DNA of 64,000 bases. Source: Colocasia esculenta. Taxonomy: Eukaryota > Streptophyta > Magnoliopsida > Alismatales > Araceae. The position numbers and the translations under genes were made by a program. Shown piece after piece: positions 33,449 through 44,893 of the stretch; position 1 is the first letter of the stretch; every line of letters starts with the position of its first letter. Where the stretch lies: positions 64,544,961 to 64,608,960 of the forward strand of contig CM024760.1 in NCBI GenBank assembly GCA_014218235.1. Direction: 5' to 3'. Below the pieces are notes generated by a model, which was not told the origin of the DNA, did not search any database, and saw nothing but the letters and a program-made list of their open reading frames with translations.

Positions 33449-35703
33449 ATGGATTCAAAGGGTTTCATAGCTGAGGGCCATTCCATAAATAGGCCACCGT
33501 TCTTTAATGGAACGGACTATTCTTATTGGAAGAATAGAATGCAAGTATTTCTGAGGGCCCAGAACTATGAGATCTGGAAAGTAGTTGAGGTGGGTCCCTA
33601 TGAGAACCAGGGAGAAGAAGATACCTGGACAAGGGAACAGATAAGGAAAGCCACATTGAATTATAGTGCCATGAACATGATTCAATGTGCTGTCCATCCC
33701 AAGAGTATTCGAGAATCTCTATGTGCAAATCTGCCAAAGAGATGTGGGATAAACTCGAATTACTCTATGAGGGAACATCTCAGGTCAAGGAGACCAAGGC
33801 AAATATTTTAGTTTCAGAATATGAACTTTTTATGATGAAGTCTAACGAAAACATTTCTGAAATGTTTGCCAGGTTCATGGTGATAGTCAATGGACTGAAG
33901 GCCTTGGGTAAGGAATACACTGATGCAGACTTGGTAAGAAAAATCTTGCGTTCACTTTCTTCAGTTTGGCATACTAAGGCCACTGTCATTGAAGATTCAA
34001 AAGATTTGTCCAAAATCTCTTTGGATGAATTGATTGGATCCTTAATGACATATGAAATCAACTTAAAAAGAAATGAAGAACACATAATTAAGACCAAGCC
34101 TATGGCACTTAAGGCCTCTTCAAGCAATAAAATAAAAGTCAGGAAAAGACAAGCTCTGAAGAGTCTGAGTCAAATGAGGATGAGATTGCCCTCATGACCA
34201 GACAATTCAGGAAATTCTTGAAATATAGAAAAGGGAAAATGGCTGGGAAAAAGAAATTTTCCTCAGGTAAGAAAAACACTTCCTCTTCTAATTTCAACAA
34301 GAATCACAAAACTGACGAAAATATTGTCTGTTACAGGTGCAAAAACCAGGACACATGAAGGGAGAGTGTCCTGAGAACAAGAAGGATAAGCACAAGAAAT
34401 TCCAGAAGTACAAGAAGCCAAAGGCCATGGTGGCCACTTGGTCTGACGAAGACTCAAGTGAGGAAGAAGAAGAAAAGAAATCCTCAAGTTCTGAAAGTGA
34501 GGAGGTTTGCTTCATGGCCAACAGCACAGATGAAAAGGTAAACACTTCCTTTGAAGACTATACTGTTGAAGATTGGCAGGATGTGTATGCAGAACTGGTT
34601 GAAAGATACTCTGAAATGAGAAAAGAAAACAAACACATCAAAAAGAAAATGAAAATCTTTACCATAACCAATCTTCAAACAATAGAACTTGTGAACTGGA
34701 AACTGAAGTAACAGAATTGCTTGAAGAAAAGAAAATCTCCTGAACCTAATTGATGATCTAAAGCTTGCCTCTCAGAAGGCCTCCCAAGAATTCAAAAACT
34801 TAACAGAAAAGCTGGAAATTGAAAAACAAGAAAAACAACAGAAAATTGAAGAAATTATAACTCTTAAAAACCAGCTAAAGGAAAGGGAGGAGGTTATCCA
34901 AACCTTCACAAAAGGCCAAGATAACCTAGAGGCATTGCTAGGATCCAACATGACAACCACATCTCATGGATTAGGATTCAACAAAAAGAAACCAACAAAA
35001 GATAAATCTGGTGAGAAAAAGGGAAAAGCACCATTGATTAAATTTGTCAAGGGTCCTAATCTGGAAAACACAGAAATTCAACAAATAGCAAACAAAACCT
35101 TAAACAAAACACCAAACAAAGCAAAAACTCAAAAACAAAAGAAGACTATCAGGTCGACACAGTCCCCTGACAGGTCGACACTAGTTCACAAGAAGAAGAC
35201 TTCTGTGGCTGTTGTGTCGACACCAGTTCAGGAGAGGTCGACCTGCTCAACACCAAAAATCACAAACAACTCAACAAAAATTCAAATAAAAATCTGAAAA
35301 ATAAGAAAAAGGTAAAAGAAATGATTCATAAAAACCTTGGACCTCCAAGACAACATTTCAAGATGATTGGACTAATCCTTGGAGCCAATGGTATGAAAAT
35401 CTCTGTTGGTATCATCCTCAATTCTATTATCCAAATTTCTTGATGTACCAACAAAACCCATGGATTCCACCTCCTAATCTCAACTCCAATTTTCAAATGA
35501 AAAACTCCCCTCCTCCCAAAAACAAAGATCTTGGTGCTTTCATTCCTAAAAGAAAGAACAAACAGAAAAAGGCTGAAAACACCAAAGTAACAAAACAAAA
35601 GTCAAAAACAAATCAAATTTGGGTGAGAAAGGATTTGATATCTGTGCTCAATCATACTGATGGTCCCAACTCTGTTTGGGTACCAAAATCTTCTCTCCAT
35701 TGA
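33449..35703 (+). pseudogene. Copia gag of element 2, several frameshifts
   Basis: Starts at ATG 33449 (MDSKGFIAEGHS), 123 bp after the primer site. Capsid motif DYSYWKNRMQVFL is present. The frame shifts near 33700, where AVHPK should continue into EYSRIS, again after about 34130, and again inside the first zinc knuckle near 34340 (CYRCKNQ in one frame, KPGHMKGEC in the next). Further shifts follow at about 34710 and 35300. The 3' part is Lys/Gln/Asn-rich with coiled-coil character and carries two palindrome pairs. The last frame ends with GPNSVWVPKSSLH, corresponding to the end of gag in element 1, and overlaps the pol frame. Homology to Copia Gag is clear. As given, it cannot make full-length Gag. 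Confidence 0.85.
35153..35242. promoter_or_regulatory. Two GTCGAC palindrome pairs inside gag, element 2
   Basis: Cores at 35153/35174 and 35216/35237, both exactly 21 bp apart. They are read in the gag frame as RST, RST, VST and RST, giving a short Arg/Ser/Thr repeat in the protein. Element 1 has a pair at the corresponding 3' part of its gag (28511/28533) with other flanks and 22-bp spacing, so the spacing is not simply a codon effect. Confidence 0.5.
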
Positions 35704-38700
35704 TCTTTTTGCAGGAAAGTCGTGCACCAAATCCAATGTATGGTTCCTTGACAGTGGGTGTTCACGACATATGACTGGAGATAGAGCAAAATTTTCCTGT
35801 CTGATTGAAAAGGAGGGAGGGTCAGTTACTTTTGGAGGTAAAAATAAAGGAAAGATCTTAGGATCTGGAAAGGTTGGTCAAACTTCTTCAAACTCAGTAG
35901 ATAATGTTTTATTAGTTGATGGTCTTGATTATAATTTGCTCAGTATCAGCCAACTATGTGACAAAGGTCACAAAGTTGTGTTTGAATCTGATTTTTGTAA
36001 GATAATTGATTCATCAACTGATAAAATCAAATTCTTTGGAAAAAGAGAAAACAATGTCTACATGATCAACCTTAATAAAAACTTTTCTGAAAATCTTTGT
36101 TTTGTTGCAAATAAAGATGAAATTGCATGGACTTGGCACAAAAGACTTGGCCATGCAAGTTTCAGAACTTTGAATAAATTGTTAAGATTGAAACTGGTTA
36201 AGGGTCTTCCTGAATCTTTTTCTAATGTTGAAGGTCAAGTTTGTGGGATCTGTGCTAAAGGAAAACAAACTAGGAAATCTTTTAAAACCTTCAATGAGGT
36301 ACTCACATCTAGGCCACTAGAACTTCTTCACATGGACCTTTTTGGACCAACAAGAGTTCTAAGCTTAAGTGGCAAGAGATATGGTTTGTAATCATTGATG
36401 ACTTTACTAGATTTACCTGGGTTATTTTTCTATCCCACAAAAGTGATACATGCCTTGAATTCAGGAATTTCTGTACCACAATCTTAACAACTTATTCACA
36501 TAAAATCAAAATATTTTAACTGATCATGGGGGTGAATTTGATAACACATCCTTTTCTGATCTATGTGCTGAATTTCAAATATTTCACAAGTTTTCTTCAC
36601 CTAGAACTCCAGAACAAAATGGAGTTGTGGAAAGAAAGAATAGAACTCTTGTGGAAATGGCTAGATCCATGCTCTTAGGAAGTAATCTGCCCAAATCCTT
36701 CTGGGCTGAAGCTGTTAACACAGCCAATCACATCCTAAATAGAGCTTTGATCAGACCAAAGATCAGAAAAACCCCCTATGAATTGTTGAAAAATAAAAAG
36801 CCAACTGTTTCATACTTTAAAACTTTTGGGTGCAAATGTTTTGTACACAATAATAACAAAGAAAACCTTGACAAGTTTGATGCTAAAAGTCAGGAAGCTA
36901 TCTTCCTTGGCTATTCTGAAGTGTCAAGGGCTTTCAAAGTGTACATTCTAAAAACCAAAACTGTTGAAGAATCTCCACATGTTATTTTTGATGAAAATTC
37001 CTTTTCCACTAATGATTTTAAATCTTGCAGGGAAAGACAAGACAATGAAGAGGATGACCTCATTGTGGATTCTTCACCAACCGTTGAGGGATAGACAACA
37101 TTGAAGAGAACCTGGACAACAACTCACCATCTTCAAGTGGTTCAGGTAACATTGCTCCTGAAGTGGGCACCTCTCAACAGGTAATTTCTGAACCTCGATT
37201 TCTGAGAGATCACCCATTAGACAGTGTAGTTGGCAATTTAAATGATAGAGTTAGGACCAGATCTTCCTTTTTACAAAATGTTGAAGAAGACCCACTAGCT
37301 CTAATTTCCCAAATTGAACCCAAGTCAATTGATGAAGCCTTATCCAGTTCTGATTGGATTAATGCTATGCATGATGAACTTCATCAATTTGAAAGAAATC
37401 AAGTATGGGAATTAGTACCTAGACCTAGTGACCAGACAGTGATTGGCACTAGATGGGTTTTCAGAAATAAATTGAATGAAACTGGTCAAGTAATAAGAAA
37501 CAAAGCTAGGCTAGTTGCAAAGGGGTATAACCAAGAATTTGGTATTGACTTTGAAGAATCATATGCCCCTGTAGCTAGACTAGAAGCTGTAAGAATTTTC
37601 CTTGCCTTTGCATCCTCCATGAAATTCAAAGTCTTTCAAATGGATGTCAAAAGCGCATTCTTAAATGGATACATAAAGGAAAATGTTTTTGTTGAACAAC
37701 CTCCTGGATTTGAAAATGAAAAATATCTAATCATGTTTTCAAGCTTAATAAGGCACTCTATGGTCTTAAGCAAGCTCCAAGAGCTTGGTATGACCGTTTG
37801 AGTACCTTTTTGCTTGAAAAAGGATATTCTAGAGGTAATGTTGATCAGACATTGTTCACAAAAATAGTAAAAAATCAAATAATTGTTGTCCAAATTTATG
37901 TTGATGACATAATATTTGGATCAACCAATAAAGGCCTTTGCACTGAATTTTCAAATCAAATGAAGAATGAGTTTGAAATGAGCTTAATGGGAGATTTAAC
38001 ATTCTTTTTGGGATTGCAGGTCAACCAAACACATGAAGGAATCTTCATCAGTCAAACCAAATATGTCAAGGAGCTATTAAAGAGGTTTGACTTTCAGAAC
38101 CTTAAGCACTCAAGCACACCAATTGCCATTAATGCTAAACTAGAAGAAGATCCATCTGGTAAGTCAGTAGATCCAAAGACCTACAGAGGTATGATTGGCT
38201 CTCTGCTCTACCTTACAACTTCTAGACCTGATATTCAGTTTTGTGTGTGTTTATGTGCTAGATTCCAATCTAATCCTAAAGAAAGTCACATGCTTGTTGT
38301 TAAACGAATTTTTAAATATCTTGTTGGAACATGTGACTTAGGAATTTGGTATCCTGCTGGTTGCAAGTTAGATTTGTTTGCCTATTGTGATGCTGATTAT
38401 GCTGGGTGTAAATTAGATAGAAAAAGCACAAGTGGCTTGTGTTTATTTCTAGGTGGGTGCCTTATTTCTTGGGCTTCTAAGAAGCAACATTCAGTTGCTC
38501 TGTCAACTGCAGAGGTTGAATATGTTGCAGCAGGTAGATGTGGAACTCAGATTCTCTGGGTGAAACATCAACTTCTTGATTATAACCAAGATTTAGGGTG
38601 TGTACCCATTCTATGTGATAACACAAGTGCAATCAATCTATCTAAAAACCCATTCAGCATTCTAGAACAAAACACATTGAAATGAGGCATCATTTCTTGA

Positions 38701-38846
38701 GAGATGAGGTTGCAAAGAAATCATTTGAACTCCACTTCATTGAAACTGATAAACAAATTGCAGACATATTCACTAAACCCCTTCCTGAAAACAGATTCTC
38801 ATCTTTAAGGAGAGAACTTGGTCTTTGTAAATGTCCACCTTCTTGA
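35660..38846 (+). pseudogene. Copia pol of element 2 (PR-IN-RT-RH), frameshifted
   Basis: Protease with intact WFLDSGCSRHMTG opens the frame that overlaps the end of gag (35660-35703). GAG-pre-integrase (WHKRLGHASFRTL) and the integrase start follow; a one-base deletion at about 36383 in the KRYGF region ends this frame. Integrase resumes in other frames to EQNGVVERKNRTL near 36620, then on to about 37094. Another shift leads to the reverse transcriptase (GTRWVFRNKL, MDVKSAFLNGYI), a shift near 37720, then the catalytic YVDDIIFGS and RNase H (YCDADYAGCK, STAEVEYVA). A final shift near 38655 separates the ending ADIFTKPL stretch; the stop is 38844-38846. Every domain is present and about 70 per cent alike to element 1 by eye. 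At least five indels break it, which is odd beside nearly identical LTRs. Confidence 0.9.
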
Positions 38847-40480
38847 TCTCTCTTAAGGTCTGGGTTGAGTGCTATGCATTGTCTAAGGGGGAGTTCTTTG
38901 CATTTCATAACTCTTTGCTTCCTTACATTACATTGTTCATATCTCTCTCTCACTTTCAAATCTAATTCCCTTTTTACAATAAATTCTCCAACTCTTATTG
39001 TGTTGACACCTCTTGGTATATCAAATGGTGTTTGGAGAAGGACAAGTTAGGCTTGTCTGGAAACCATTCATTATGCAAGAGTACATAACTCCGCCAAGTA
39101 CTAAGAAGTTGATATGCAATAGTTGAGGGGGAGCTTTTATTGTTCAAAGAGAATACTCTTTCTGATTTCAAAAACTTGCTAGTTTTCACTTCCATTTCTT
39201 TTTGGTAATGAATTCTTCAACTCTTATTGTATTGAAATTTCTTGGTATATCAAATGGTGTTTGGAGAAGGACAAGTCAGGCTTGTCTGGAAACCCTTCAC
39301 TATGTGTGAGTACATAACTCCGCCAAGTACTAAGAAATGAATATGCAATTGTTGAGGGGGAGTCTTTGTTGTCCAAGAAGAAAATATCCTGATTTCAAAA
39401 CATGCATATCTTTATTTTGATGAAAAATGGTTGAAATCATCATCTCAGGGGGAGCTAGAAAATTCACAAGTCATCACTTTGCAAAATTCACAACTTCTCT
39501 AGCATTTCATCAATTCCTTGCATGATGTCCTCATTCTAAAGTCTAGAGTCTCAAAATAAATCTTTGAGTGATCTATTATATTTTTTACTAATCAACTTTC
39601 AACTATATGCCTCAACCCATAGAAATTCAGATTCCTTCCTAGACTAAACAACATCTTGTGCCTTGAACTTAAAACATTTTCTTGTTTGCAACTGATGAAT
39701 GGATGTATTTGATTTCTATCTCACAAATTCTCCAAAATCATTATGAATCCAACAGAGCAATGGCACTTGTGCTGAGAAACTGTACACCTTCACAATGAAT
39801 GAAGTGCCAAGCATGTCATGAGGCACTGTTGCTAACTTTGTTCAAAGGGGAACAAAATAAACATAAATTCAAAACAACAACAAAATGTGCTATGCTTTTT
39901 GATGATGACTGAATAACTGGAAATATTGGCATCTGAAAAACGTATATTTTCATGTCAAAAGGCCATCATTTACCCCCTTTGAGACTTGACAATGACTGAA
40001 TCTTAAGTAACCAGGACTATGGTGTGTAAAAAGCACTAGTACTTGAGTGAAAGAGATTTATATCATTTGATAGTTTGTTAAAAGACCAATTGTAAGCATT
40101 ATTGGAGATGTGTCTAGAAAGAATCATCTTCATTCCTCATCAAGTTGTTCTTTGAGATTGTGTTTTATTTTCAACACAACTGTATTTCGTCTAGATGATA
40201 TCTTTAATTCTTTTAAGTTGAGAAATATGGTAGATTATAGTTGGTTGTTAGATATATTATATCCCTCAATTTTTCATTTTGGTGATTCAAGTCTTGGAAT
40301 GCTAATATCCTATTGGAAATTGTTTGAAAACTGGAATTGTGATGAATTTTTGCAAAATATAACAAATGAATTTTTAAGCCCTTAAAAATCCTTGAATTGA
40401 TAATTCCTCTCATTGTTTATCATTCTAAGATGTCCCTAAATTTCTCAAAAATTTCCTCTCAAAGATTCAAAGTTTCTTCA
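38847..40480 (+). other. Pol to env-like spacer of element 2
   Basis: Non-coding. It contains a tandem duplication at about 230-bp offset (38982-39157 and 39212-39385; shared words TTGGAGAAGGACAAG and CATAACTCCGCCAAG). Four polypurine-like GGGGGAG runs (38885-38893, 39125-39133, 39354-39362, 39447-39454) also occur, and a further one at 42826-42837 follows the env-like ORF. The tail leads into the palindrome pairs ahead of the env-like ORF. Confidence 0.65.
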
Positions 40481-40488
40481 AAGGCCGT

Positions 40489-40662
40489 GTCGACACAATT
40501 CTCTCTCGTGTCGACACACTTTCGGTAGGTCGACACACCCTTCATCATGTGTCGACACTGCCTTCTTGCCAGACCCTTTTCAAACCGTTTGGGTTCATGA
40601 TAAGCCCTATTTGTTCCTACGGGGCAGTGTACCACTGCACCTCTTTTAGGCATCAGGTCGAC
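40489..40662. promoter_or_regulatory. Palindrome pairs ahead of the env-like ORF, element 2
   Basis: GTCGAC cores at 40489/40510 (21 bp), 40529/40551 (22 bp) and a single one at 40657. The last lies 130 bp upstream of the env-like ATG. Flanks are mostly GTGTCGACAC or AGGTCGACAC. Element 1 has the corresponding pairs ahead of its env-like ORF with CTGTCGACAG flanks. Confidence 0.55.
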
Positions 40663-40786
40663 CCGACGGCCTCTGTCTCATTGTTTTCCGGCAAGAAATC
40701 CTCCTAAATTCTCTCTCAATCGCATCAATCCTTCATCATCTCTCCACTCTTCCTTCTCCTCTTCGAATTCCACTCTCCTTTGCACC

Positions 40787-42790
40787 ATGGTCAGGAAATT
40801 GGGTCCCCGCCGTGGCGCATGGTCCAGTGCCTCTACTAGGCCGATTCCGGCAGACAGTGTCGTTGCCCAGTCAGAAAGAAGGTCTAAGCGAAGGAATGAT
40901 CCTGCCGAGCAACCAGGATCCTCCTCAGCACTTCAAAGGGCAGCCAAGAGAGGTAGACCATCATCTTCAGGAAGAGGTAGTAATCCTACAAACCCTAGAC
41001 CAGAGATTCCGGATGAATCTTCTGAAAACCCTGAGGAATCATCCTCCTCCTCTTCTGAGTCTTCTGAGTCTCAAGAGGATATTCCCTCAGAGTCAGTCAG
41101 TGCAGCCAAGTTGATTTTGAAGCCCCGAATTCTAGACCTATCAGACATTCAACTAGCAGACTCTTTTCCTGAAATTCAAACCTATTTCTCCTTTCAATCT
41201 TGGATACCCTTTATTTCTGAGTTTCAAGTCTGTTATCCAAGATTAGTCAGAGAATTCTACAAGAACCTCACCTGCACAGAAGAAGGATATAAATCTAAAG
41301 TTAAAGGAATAGCCATAGATATGCCAACTGAAATAGCTGCCTCCATTTTCAAAGTGCCAGATGAAGGGGCAGACTATCATGAGTTTGAATTTGATCTACA
41401 TGAAGCCTATTCCATCTTGACTGGCCTTCCTGCAGATGCATCAGATCCCAAACAGACCTATGTAACCAGGTTCAATGCCAATTCATTTCCACCTGTGTTA
41501 AGGGTCATCCACCACATTTTGACCACCATAATTACTCCTCAAGGTGGTGGAAGGGATAGGTTGACGGACATTCAGAGGTTCATCCTTTACTGCATGGTGA
41601 AAGACATCAAGATCAACCTCCATGTGATTCTCTATCAAATCATCTCTGAAACTACAAGAAAAGACCTAAAGAGATCACTTCCTTATGGGGCACTTCTAAC
41701 CTCAGTATTCCAGCACTTTGGTGTGCCTTTGGAGAATGAGAAGTCCCAGTCTATTCCCAAGTCAAATATCTACACCTTTAAGAATATCCAGAAGTTTATG
41801 GGATTTAGATTGGAGGGCAATCAAATTAGAAGAGGGCCAGCTGTGGTTGAGGCTCCTCAAGCTCAAGAGGAACAGCCTCAAGATCAAGGGGAACAGCCCC
41901 AAGCTCAGGAGGACCAGCCTCAGGTTCAAGGGGATCAGCCCCAAGCACAAGAGGAACAGCCTCCAGCTGAAGGGGACTAGCCCCTAGGTCAAGAGGATCA
42001 GCCTCCTGTGAATGAGGATCAGCCTCAAGTTCCTACTGAAGGTGACATTCCATTTCATGCCCCTCTCTCACCTCAGCTTCCTCATTTCTCTCCACAACCC
42101 TCATTCCAACCATCCACATCCTCTGGTGGGCCTTCTATTCCACCAGAGTTGTTTTCCTTCCTCAATGACAAATTTGAAACCTTAAACTCCTCACTTCAAA
42201 CCATGTCCACATCATTTGAGCTGAGGATTCAAAGACTGGAAAATACTGTATCTGCCAAGTTCATAGAACAGAAAGTTGCTTTAGACTATGTAGCTCAAAG
42301 GTTCAATAGATTGATTGGAACATTGGCAGATGCCTCACTGCAACTAAAGGAGCATCAAGACAATTTGGAGACAGTTCTTAAGGGAATATTGGCAAATTCC
42401 CAAGCAGATGTCTTCAACACCAAGCAAACATTGCATGAGATTTCTAGCACAAGACTGTCATTTGCTCATTTTGTGGATGATTTGGAAAGTATGAGGAACT
42501 TCAATGAGCACATTGACAAGCAGATAATAGATTTGACCAAGGAATTCAAGATAATGCAAAGACCTGGTTGGTCAGCTGGTTCATCATCATCCTCACAACA
42601 CAGTGCAACTGATCTAACCAGACTTCAAGCCACCTTGATAGAGAATTCGGATAGAATGGAACATTTTTTGTGCACAAAAATGATAACCATTCAAGATCAA
42701 ATAAAGACTAGCTTGAACTTCATGGAGAAAAGACTATCTGACATAGAGACCATTCTTCTTCCCATTCCTCCTCCTCCATCTTCTACTTAA
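40787..42790 (+). pseudogene. Env-like extra ORF of element 2, one in-frame TAG
   Basis: ATG at 40787 in a strong context (ACCATGG). The frame reads 397 codons to TAG at 41978-41980, then continues in the same frame for 270 codons to TAA at about 42790. The N-terminal part is basic and Ser-rich with a poly-Ser/Glu stretch. Residues about 100-360 form the conserved globular domain shared with element 1 (ANSFPPVLRVIHHILTTIIT), of the type annotated in plants as putative plant transposon protein. Then comes a Gln/Glu/Pro/Ala/Asp repeat of roughly nine residues (QAQEEQPQD type), in which the stop lies. The C-terminal part is predicted coiled coil. No signal peptide or transmembrane segment is evident, so an envelope role is doubtful. 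With only one stop, it is the best-preserved frame of this element, and the two parts could also be separate products. Confidence 0.75.
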
Positions 42791-43183
42791 TGTAATTTCT
42801 CTTTTGATGATGTCAAAGGGGGAGAAGAAAGAAAGAATGCTTGTAATCTTTTGGAATGACTGTAATGGTTCTCTTGTTAAATGAAATGAAATATTTTTGC
42901 TTGGCTTGAATGATTTCTCAATTGTGTATTTAATGTGATTGAAAATCCTTTTATGAATGTGATTGAATGATTACTTGTCAAGTTGCTTGACTTATGTGTA
43001 CAAAAATTCTCATTTCAAGTAACATTGTGTTCCAAAAATACATCATCAACTGTTATTGAAAAATATCAAAAGGTTTTTGACAAGTTTAAACAAAAAGAAA
43101 ATAAAAATGTGAATAACAAAAATTGCTTAAAATCACACTTCACCAAAACCTCATTGTAATATGGATTTATTGTTGCCATCATC

Positions 43184-43197
43184 AAAAAGGGGGAGAT
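43184..43197 (+). promoter_or_regulatory. Polypurine tract of element 2
   Basis: AAAAAGGGGGAGAT directly before the 3' LTR start TGTTGGG, nearly identical to the tract of element 1. Confidence 0.9.
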
Positions 43198-44888
43198 TGT
43201 TGGGTTGAATGCATATTCATATCATTTCCCTCCTATTTTGATGATGACAAGAGGTAATTTTAAAGCAATTCAATTGAAACATGTCAAAAACATCATACCT
43301 GAAATCAATATTCAAAAAGCATATTTCAAATCACATTTATCATTGATGTTCATGATAAATCATTTAACTAATGATATATGTGTTTAATTTTTAGGTACAA
43401 ACATTTTTATGCAAAAGATGTGTCGACACACCCATCAATGGTGTCGACACAACAACACAGATTCAAAGGCAAAATGTGTAAAAATGTTGAGACTGTGTCG
43501 ACACGAGTCAAGAGTGTGTCGACACGAGTTGCAGTTTTTCAAAAATCAGTCCACCCAGGTCGACACACTCTCAGAGCAGGTCGACACTAGACCCAGTTCC
43601 CAGAACAGCCAGTTTGAAGAATTGGGACAGCAGGTCGACACACTCCCAGAGCAGGTCGACACGGGACCTTCTTCCCAGAACAGCATTTTCCATAATTTGG
43701 ACAGTGTGTCGACACCACCACCAGGGCAGGTCGACACACTACGGGAAGTTTTCATCTTAAAGTGGATGGGTGCCACGTGTCAGCCCAGGCCGATGGGAAT
43801 CAACCTAGGATCGTGTGCCCTTATACCTAAAAGGTATCTTTGGACTCTTTTGGGTATAAAAGGACCTCTATTGGCCCTCCATCCACGTAAGAGAGACCCA
43901 ACTGCCTCTCAGAGCCTCCTGAAAGTTCCCTGGCGGCTGCAAGAGGTTGTCTCCCTCCTCTGCTCTCCTGTGCTTCCAGAAGACCAATTCTCACCAATCC
44001 AAGTGTGAGAATTGGAGTGTGATCCCTGAAGAATCCTCAGAAGCATTCCAAGGAAGCAGATCCTGTAGAAGCCTTCGTTGGAGAAGAATTCAAGGAAGAT
44101 CCAACAACTCCAAAGTGCAGAGCATCGGCGTTGGACTTCAAGATTGCAAGCTTCTTCCCAATCCAAGCTTCTACAAGGGAGTACACTTGAAGAACGAAGC
44201 TATTTAATACAATTCACTGTACTTTTGTTCTTCTGAGATATCTTTTGAGATTATGCAAGTGCTTCTGCATATCTCTCATTAGTGTTCTCACTTTCGACTA
44301 GATCTATTGCTAGAAGGTCTATGTCTTGAGTTGGTGTCTAGCAATCATTGTGTGAGCATTGTGCTCAAGTTGAGTGAGCATTGTGCTCAGGTTGTTGTGA
44401 GCCGTCGTGCTCAGTTTGGTTGTCTAACTCAAGGGTGTGTTGAGCAGTCTTGCTCAGTGGTTCTAGAGTAGTCTTGCTCTAGAAGTTGTGTGAGTTGTAA
44501 GCTCTCCAGTGTTGGAGTTGTCAGGCTCCAGTGGGTGTGTTACCCAGTTGTGTTTAGTGAATCCTCACGGGTTGTGAGGGATGGATGTAGGAATCACTTG
44601 GGTGATTTCCGAACCACCTAAAAATCCTTGTGCACTTGTCTATCTGTGGTTTGATTTCATTATCCAATTAGATGCTTGCATAGGATCTTTTAAAGTTCAC
44701 TTAAACAACTGTTTCACATCTATTTTTACCAACTCACTCTAATCTTATCAGATCTGTGATTTTTCACTGATAAAATTGTCTCTGATTCTAAAGTGTTTTT
44801 AAAATTGCTTAAGCTTCCGCAAAAGTGGCCTAGATCTATTCATCCCCCCCCCTCTAGATCTTTTCCACACATTCACCTCGATCCTTCA
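43198..44888 (+). repeat. 3' LTR of Sirevirus-like element 2 (1691 bp)
   Basis: Near-identical to 31625-33313. It repeats the five palindrome pairs (first core 43422), the TATA box (43855-43861) and the inverted-repeat run (about 44352-44583). A notable difference is CCACGTGTC here versus CCATGTGTC in the 5' LTR (near 43775 and 32202), so a CACGTG G-box core is intact only in this copy. Confidence 0.93.
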
Positions 44889-44893
44889 ATAAG

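Larger units (their letters stand above)
31620..44893 (+). mobile_element. Complete Sirevirus-like Copia retrotransposon (element 2)
   Basis: The element (31625-44888, 13.3 kb) is bounded by the target duplication ATAAG (31620-31624 and 44889-44893). Order: 5' LTR, primer site, gag, pol, 1.6-kb spacer, env-like ORF, polypurine tract, 3' LTR. The LTRs (1689 and 1691 bp) show only about fifteen to twenty differences by eye, about 1 per cent, so insertion is recent. Yet gag and pol carry many single-base frameshifts. It belongs to the same lineage as element 1, with the same primer-site spacing and env-like ORF, but the LTR sequences are not alignable over most of their length. Confidence 0.93.
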
